11,064 bases of DNA from NCBI GenBank assembly GCA_002405555.1, contig DHMA01000013.1, forward strand, positions 1 through 11,064. Reading direction: 5' to 3'. The notes below the pieces were generated by a model, which searched no databases, was not told the DNA's origin, and worked only from the letters and a program-made list of their open reading frames with translations. Made by a program: the position numbers and the translations under genes. This stretch comes from Opitutia bacterium UBA4654. Its GTDB lineage: Bacteria; Verrucomicrobiota; Verrucomicrobiia; Opitutales; Intestinicryptomonadaceae. Positions 6,490-11,064 of the stretch are shown here, in pieces; the first letter of the stretch is position 1; each line of letters opens with the position of its first letter.

Positions 6490-7386
6490 ATGAAAGGAAT
6501 GAGGGAAATCAGAAACCGCATTAAAGCGGTGAAGGGGACGGGACAGATTACCCACGCCATGGAGCTTGTCGCCGCCTCCAAAATGCGCAGGGCGCAGCAG
6601 GCCGCCGAAAACGGCCGCGCCTACGCAACGCTTCTGATGGACATGACCGAAACCGTAATAAAGCAAATTGGCTCGGTTTTGGACGGAAACAACCCCGACA
6701 AGAACCGCACAAAACGCCTTATCATCGTTTTCTCGACCGACAAGGGGCTTTGCGGCGCGCTCAACACAAACCTCTTCAAAACAATTCTCGAACTCGACGG
6801 CGACGCCGAATACATTGCTGTGGGCAACCGCGCGGCGCGGTTCATTGCCCGAATCGGCAAGCCGCTGAAAGCGCAGTTTTCGATTAGCGACCACGTTAAA
6901 TTCTCGGAGGTCAGGAAAATCGCGGAGTTTGCAATGAAACTCGCGAAAGAGCAGGGCGACATCGGCTCGCTCGAAGTGCTGTATCCGCTCTACATCAACA
7001 CGCTCAAACAGGAGCCGACTCTGGTGAAAATCGCACCCGTCGACAATATAGACGACTTCGTGAAGAGGCTCAGAAAGACCTACAAGCTCGACACCGCCGA
7101 AAAGGCGGAGGACTCGCGCGAAATCCTTTTCGAGCCGTCGCCGAAAGCCATTCTGGACGAGCTTCCGCAGTACTACATAAAGCAGGCGCTCTTCCACATG
7201 GCGTTGGACGCAAAGGCGTCGGAGCACTCGGCGCGAATGGTCGCGATGAAGTCGGCAAGCGACAACGCCGACGCGCTCGTGCACTCGCTCACCATTGAGT
7301 ACAACAAGGCGAGACAGGAGGCCATTACGACGGAAATTCTCGAACTCGCCTCCGCCGCGCAGGCTATGGAAAACAACAACGGGTAA
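6490..7386 (+). CDS. atpG: ATP synthase F1 subunit gamma
   Basis: Gamma is the central shaft that turns inside the alpha3beta3 head and drives the binding changes. The 298-residue product has both conserved ends: MREIRNRIKAVKGTGQITHAMELVAASKMRRAQ at the N-terminus and SARMVAMKSASDNADAL followed by YNKARQEAITTEILELASAAQAM at the C-terminus; these form the antiparallel coiled coil. The middle includes VFSTDKGLCGALNTNL (80-95), the family's conserved DRGLCGGLN-type block. Length is normal. AAAGG overlapping the atpA stop, six bases before the ATG, is its ribosome binding site; the gap to atpA is nine bases. No redox insert of the chloroplast type is seen. Confidence 0.97.
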   Translation: MKGMREIRNRIKAVKGTGQITHAMELVAASKMRRAQQAAENGRAYATLLMDMTETVIKQIGSVLDGNNPDKNRTKRLIIVFSTDKGLCGALNTNLFKTILELDGDAEYIAVGNRAARFIARIGKPLKAQFSISDHVKFSEVRKIAEFAMKLAKEQGDIGSLEVLYPLYINTLKQEPTLVKIAPVDNIDDFVKRLRKTYKLDTAEKAEDSREILFEPSPKAILDELPQYYIKQALFHMALDAKASEHSARMVAMKSASDNADALVHSLTIEYNKARQEAITTEILELASAAQAMENNNG

Positions 7387-7393
7387 AATTTAA

Positions 7394-8833
<1,440 letters not shown>

Positions 8834-8835
8834 AA

Positions 8836-9255
8836 ATGGCACTCGCGCTGGAAATAATAACTCCCGACGGCGTTGTCTGGCGCAACGACAACGTAGAGTC
8901 TATTACGCTGCCCACAACAAGCGGCGAAATCCAGATTCTGGCGGGGCACATTCCGCTCATTACAATGCTCGAAGCGGGCGGCGTCGGCGCTGTCATAAAC
9001 GGGCGCGAGGAAGACATCGCAATAGACAAGGGCTACGCGCGGATAATGGGCGACACCGTCTCGGTTCTCACAGAGGCCGCCGTAGATGTCGAACACCTCG
9101 ACATGGGCGACATCGAAAAGGCGAGGGCGCAGGCGTTAAAGGCGGTCGAAGACGCCAAGAAAAACAGGGTTGTAGACGACGAGGAAATCGAGCAGCTCGA
9201 AGCCGTTGCGCGTTTTGCAATCGCCCAAATGCTCGCCAAGGCGAAGCACAAGTAG
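8836..9255 (+). CDS. atpC: ATP synthase F1 subunit epsilon
   Basis: Epsilon sits at the foot of gamma on the c-ring and can inhibit ATP hydrolysis through its C-terminal helices. The 139-residue product has the N-terminal beta-sandwich (about 1-88) with the conserved TSGEIQILAGHIPLITML block (28-45, family form G-x-x-x-I-L-x-x-H-x-P), followed by two helices (about 90-139) rich in Ala, Lys and Glu. Both domains are present, so an inhibitory form is possible. It is the last gene of the operon and is followed by a strong terminator 16 bases later. Confidence 0.96.
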   Translation: MALALEIITPDGVVWRNDNVESITLPTTSGEIQILAGHIPLITMLEAGGVGAVINGREEDIAIDKGYARIMGDTVSVLTEAAVDVEHLDMGDIEKARAQALKAVEDAKKNRVVDDEEIEQLEAVARFAIAQMLAKAKHK

Positions 9256-9270
9256 CCTTGCAAAAAAACG

Positions 9271-9302
9271 AAAAACCGCAGTCCGAAAACTGCGGTTTTT
9301 TT
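9271..9302. terminator. Bidirectional intrinsic terminator, atpC and convergent gene
   Basis: AAAAACCGCAGT (9271-9282) and its exact complement ACTGCGGTTTTT (9289-9300) form a 12-bp stem around a CCGAAA loop. The + strand has a run of seven T (9296-9302), and the A-rich flank at 9262-9275 gives a T run on the - strand. It ends the atp transcript and probably also the - strand gene that stops at 9337. Confidence 0.92.
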
Positions 9303-9336
9303 ATGTCCGCCTACGGCGGCGAAGCCCTATTGACTC

Positions 9337-10263
9337 CTATTTGGAAATTTCCAAAACGAGGTCGTTTTCCGTTTTGGGGTCTTTGCCGAACGCGCCAAGA
9401 TAGACCTTGCCCGTGCGTTTGCCCACTTTGAAAGTGTCGCCAAGCTTCACTTCCTTGCCGTTCACTACAACGCTGCGCGGCGCGGTAATGCCGGAGCGTT
9501 TGTCCATGAATTCGATAAGCCCGTATTTGCCGCTTTTTACCTTGTCGGAAACGTCCACTTCTATATCGCATTTCGCGAACTGCGCGCGGCGGTTGAAGAG
9601 AACGTGCGGAACTTTTCCGTCCTTTTCCTTGAATGTCCACTTAAAGAACCACTGGTCGTTTTCGTCGGCGATGATTGAGTCTATCATTGCGCCGCCGCCG
9701 AACTGCATGTCGCTTGCGCCTTCGAGCGAAACCTCCATGCCCGCCCTGATTGCGTTTTTGATAATCGGGTTTGCGGGAATTGTGCAAATGAAATCGCCCT
9801 TGATGTTGAATTTTGTGTCGGAAAGCGAAAGGTGCGCCCTGCCCGCGCTCTTTGCCTCCGTCCAGAATGTTACTTCGTACGAGCCGCCCTCAACCGAGCA
9901 GCGTTCCCATTTCTGGTTTGTAGTGCCCGCGTTGAAGCACGCTATGGAAATACCGATTCTGCGTTTTACCTTGAAGTTTCTGCCTTTGGCAATGCTCGTA
10001 GAGGCGTCGCCCGTATGGAAAGTTCCCACGTTATAGTTGCCGTCAATTTCAAAATTCCAATTCCCAGGGCGAACTGTGACGGAGTCCGCAGGCCCCGGTT
10101 TGCCTTTCAGCGGTTCGGTTTTAAAGTTGACGTTGTTGCCCCAGATGCAATTAGACCACTTTGCATTTCTGTTGGTTGCGTCGTATTCGCCGCAGTAGAA
10201 TTGCATCGACATTGCCGAAAGAGCCGCGGACAAAAGGGAGAGGGTAAAAAACGATTTTTTCAT
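9337..10263 (-). CDS. Secreted passenger-like protein, function unknown
   Basis: The 308-residue product begins with a signal peptide (MKKSFFTLSLLSAALSAMS) and is predicted to be exported. The mature N-terminal part has W-x-x-x-x-W...GKPGPADSVTVRPGNWNFEIDGNYNVGTF, which resembles the sequence around the first strands of autotransporter-like proteins of Verrucomicrobiota (Trp pair, Pro-Gly-x-x-Asp-x-Val/x-I, then 'v-g-x-l'). The end, GKYGLIEF...GKVYLGAFGK...NDLVLEISK, looks like the last strands of such a passenger. No PEP-CTERM tail, lipobox or membrane anchor follows, so it is probably released or held by other contacts. There are six Cys after the signal peptide, an even number suited to disulfides. 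An ATG at 10281 would add six residues (MRIIKI); neither start has a clear ribosome binding site. It does not match a family I can name. Confidence 0.78.
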   Translation of the reverse strand: MKKSFFTLSLLSAALSAMSMQFYCGEYDATNRNAKWSNCIWGNNVNFKTEPLKGKPGPADSVTVRPGNWNFEIDGNYNVGTFHTGDASTSIAKGRNFKVKRRIGISIACFNAGTTNQKWERCSVEGGSYEVTFWTEAKSAGRAHLSLSDTKFNIKGDFICTIPANPIIKNAIRAGMEVSLEGASDMQFGGGAMIDSIIADENDQWFFKWTFKEKDGKVPHVLFNRRAQFAKCDIEVDVSDKVKSGKYGLIEFMDKRSGITAPRSVVVNGKEVKLGDTFKVGKRTGKVYLGAFGKDPKTENDLVLEISK

Positions 10264-10316
10264 AATTTTTATAATTCGCATGAATCGGCGGGAGTATTTG
10301 CCGCTTCATTAAATTG

Positions 10317-10345
10317 ATTATTTTTCGCGACTCGCTAAAAGTCAA
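10317..10345 (-). promoter_or_regulatory. Promoter of the secreted passenger-like gene
   Basis: Read on the - strand, TTGACT (10345-10340) and AATAAT (10322-10317) are separated by exactly 17 bases, a near-consensus sigma-70 promoter. Transcription would begin near 10310, about 47 bases before the preferred start at 10263. It lies between the Rrf2 gene and this gene, so the latter need not depend on read-through. Confidence 0.65.
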
Positions 10346-10372
10346 ACAATAAAATTCCTCCGCGCAAACTCG

Positions 10373-10404
10373 TTCGGCGCGTCCGAAGCCCTATTTTTTA
10401 GGGC
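10373..10404. repeat. Two adjacent small hairpins at the end of the Rrf2 gene
   Basis: TTCGG/CCGAA (10373-10377 and 10383-10387) and GCCCTA/TAGGGC (10388-10393 and 10399-10404) lie side by side, the second overlapping the stop codon (10391-10393). There is no T run after them on the - strand, so termination there is uncertain. Confidence 0.4.
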
Positions 10405-10819
10405 AGTCGTTATCCGACAATTCCCCGACTGTCGTGTTATTGAAGTGTTCGAAGAACTTTTTGTTCAGATCGCAAATCAATGTGCCGAAGACGCATTTGC
10501 GTTTGTCGCAGTGCGGCGACGTTTCGTATATGCACCCGTTATTGAACGGGAACGGCTCGAAGAGCAAGTAGACGTCGATTAGTTTGCGTTTTTCCTGCTC
10601 CGCCGAAAGGTAGAATCCCCCCCCTGGGCCTTTTGACGCGCTCAATGCGCCGCCCACCACGAGCCTCCTCAAAACCTTTGACAGGTGGTTTGCCGACATT
10701 CCCGTGCGCTCCGCTATCTCTTTCGATGTGAGCGTTTCGCCCCCCTCGCGGGCGAGCATCTTCAATGCGTGCAACGCCAACGACACTGACTCCGGTATAT
10801 TTAAAAGTCTTCCGTCCAT
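10391..10819 (-). CDS. Rrf2 family transcriptional regulator, probable Fe-S sensor
   Basis: The 142-residue product has the Rrf2 layout: an N-terminal helix (IPESVSLALHALKMLA), a winged helix-turn-helix (TSKEIAERTGMSANHLSKVLRRLVVGG, about 31-57) and the wing GPGGGFYLS (64-72), a family hallmark. After it comes a cysteine cluster: Cys96, Cys104, Cys109 and Cys116 (C-x7-C-x4-C-x6-C), with NNTTVGEL at 127-134 typical of the family's C-terminal part. Rrf2 members such as IscR and NsrR use three Cys near this position to bind an Fe-S cluster that senses iron-sulfur status, NO or redox. The spacing here is not exactly that of IscR or NsrR, so the ligand set is inferred. The start ATG at 10819 gives the expected N-terminus. 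Its target is not shown; the nearest gene on the same strand encodes a secreted protein. Autoregulation is suggested by a repeat in its promoter. Confidence 0.9.
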   Translation of the reverse strand: MDGRLLNIPESVSLALHALKMLAREGGETLTSKEIAERTGMSANHLSKVLRRLVVGGALSASKGPGGGFYLSAEQEKRKLIDVYLLFEPFPFNNGCIYETSPHCDKRKCVFGTLICDLNKKFFEHFNNTTVGELSDNDCPKK

Positions 10820-10830
10820 TTAAAAACAGT

Positions 10831-10859
10831 ATTAAAGTACCACATTTACCACATTTCAA
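10831..10859 (-). promoter_or_regulatory. Promoter of the Rrf2 gene with very short leader
   Basis: On the - strand, TTGAAA (10859-10854) and TTTAAT (10836-10831) are 17 bases apart. A start near 10824 would leave about five bases before the ATG at 10819, so the mRNA would be nearly leaderless. No ribosome binding site is visible, which agrees. Confidence 0.6.
10839..10856 (-). promoter_or_regulatory. Tandem 9-bp repeat in the Rrf2 promoter, putative operator
   Basis: ACCACATTT occurs twice head to tail (10839-10847 and 10848-10856), or AAATGTGGT twice on the - strand. It fills most of the spacer between the -35 and -10 boxes, where a bound protein would block polymerase. Rrf2 regulators often control their own gene, so this may be the protein's own operator; this is inferred from position only. 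Confidence 0.45.
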
Positions 10860-10867
10860 GCCAAAAG

Positions 10868-11027
10868 GGCGCGAGCCGCGCCGCTCAACAGATGGGGGCG
10901 TAGCCCCCATGAGGCGGATTTTGCTTTGCAAAATTTCTCCGCCTCCCTCGCAAGCCGCGAGCGCAAGGTGTACCTGACGTCGGAACTTCGGCAGGCTGCA
11001 GCCTGTACGGCGTCGGAGCTTCGCTCC
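10868..11027. repeat. Cluster of consecutive hairpins
   Basis: At least six inverted repeats follow each other: GGCGCG/CGCGCC (10868-10882), ATGGGGGC/GCCCCCAT (10892-10910), a long one with GAGGCGGA/TCCGCCTC outside and TTTTGC/GCAAAA inside (10911-10945), CTCGC/GCGAG (10947-10961), the perfect palindrome CAGGCTGCAGCCTG (10992-11005) and GGAGC/GCTCC followed by TTTTC (11015-11032). CGTCGGAACTTCG (10978-10990) recurs with one change at 11011-11023. No gene is visible in it. It could be a REP-like repeat element or a structured RNA. Confidence 0.6.
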
Positions 11028-11064
11028 TTTTCATGATTATTCGGCGCGGCTATTGTGCTGTGCC

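Noticed and set aside
5464..7284. 606-codon open frame on the - strand across atpA and atpG
   Set aside because: It is an antisense shadow of two certain genes. Codon bias of the sense genes keeps stops out of this frame; the product is Arg-, Val- and His-rich with no recognisable domain.
10188..10263. Secreted protein as a lipoprotein
   Set aside because: The first Cys after the hydrophobic segment lies in MQFYCG, which does not fit a lipobox (Leu-x-Gly/Ala-Cys).
10388..10404. GCCCTA/TAGGGC hairpin as terminator of the Rrf2 gene
   Set aside because: The T run is in the loop on the + strand, and no T run follows the stem on the - strand, so it lacks the form of an intrinsic terminator.
10765..10977. 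70-codon + strand open frame at the right end
   Set aside because: It overlaps the Rrf2 start and promoter on the other strand and ends in the hairpin cluster; the product is basic and featureless.
10868..11027. Possible CRISPR array or integron attC array
   Set aside because: The hairpins differ from each other in sequence and spacing, there are no regular repeats with unique spacers, and no integrase-type core sites could be seen.

Overview
The window carries a complete F1Fo ATP synthase operon on the + strand, in the classic order atpB-atpE-atpF-atpH-atpA-atpG-atpD-atpC (2807-9255). It is flanked by genes for exported, beta-helix-like proteins and by an Rrf2-type regulator. The upstream exported protein ends in a PEP-CTERM sorting signal (Pro-Glu-Pro, a hydrophobic stretch, then Arg-Arg-Arg-Lys). 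That tail, together with autotransporter-passenger-like secreted proteins and a c subunit with a Gly-Arg-Asn-Pro loop, suggests Verrucomicrobiota, most likely an Opitutae-like lineage. This placement is inferred from protein style only; no rRNA or marker beyond the ATP synthase is present.

Layout. Bases 1-75 are the tail of an unidentified + strand gene, followed by a clear intrinsic terminator (103-138). Bases 139-805 are non-coding and hold short repeats, dyads, a poly-A/poly-G tract with G-quadruplex potential and a possible promoter. At 806-2434 lies a 542-residue PEP-CTERM protein with its own terminator (2455-2491). A 370-base gap with an inverted repeat and a likely promoter (TTGACA at 2755) leads into the atp genes. 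These are spaced by 1 to 24 bases and are presumably one transcript. It ends in a perfect 12-bp bidirectional terminator (9271-9302) that also serves the convergent - strand gene. That gene (9337-10263) encodes a secreted passenger-like protein without an anchor and has its own good promoter. Upstream of it, also on the - strand, is an Rrf2 regulator (10391-10819) with a cysteine cluster that could hold an Fe-S centre; a tandem 9-bp repeat lies in the spacer of its promoter. The last 200 bases (10868-11027) are a dense run of hairpins with no gene.

How the genes work together. AtpB, AtpE and AtpF form the membrane proton channel, rotor ring and stator. AtpH joins the stator to the alpha3beta3 head (AtpA, AtpD), which AtpG and AtpC turn against. 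Three things in the operon stand out: a short delta subunit (126 residues), a Cys in place of the near-invariant Gln in the alpha P-loop, and a signal-peptide-like start on subunit a. No atpI/atpZ gene precedes atpB here. The flanking secreted proteins have no visible functional link to the ATP synthase. I see no CRISPR array, transposase, tRNA, rRNA or defence system; this is mostly an ordinary housekeeping region with interesting non-coding parts.
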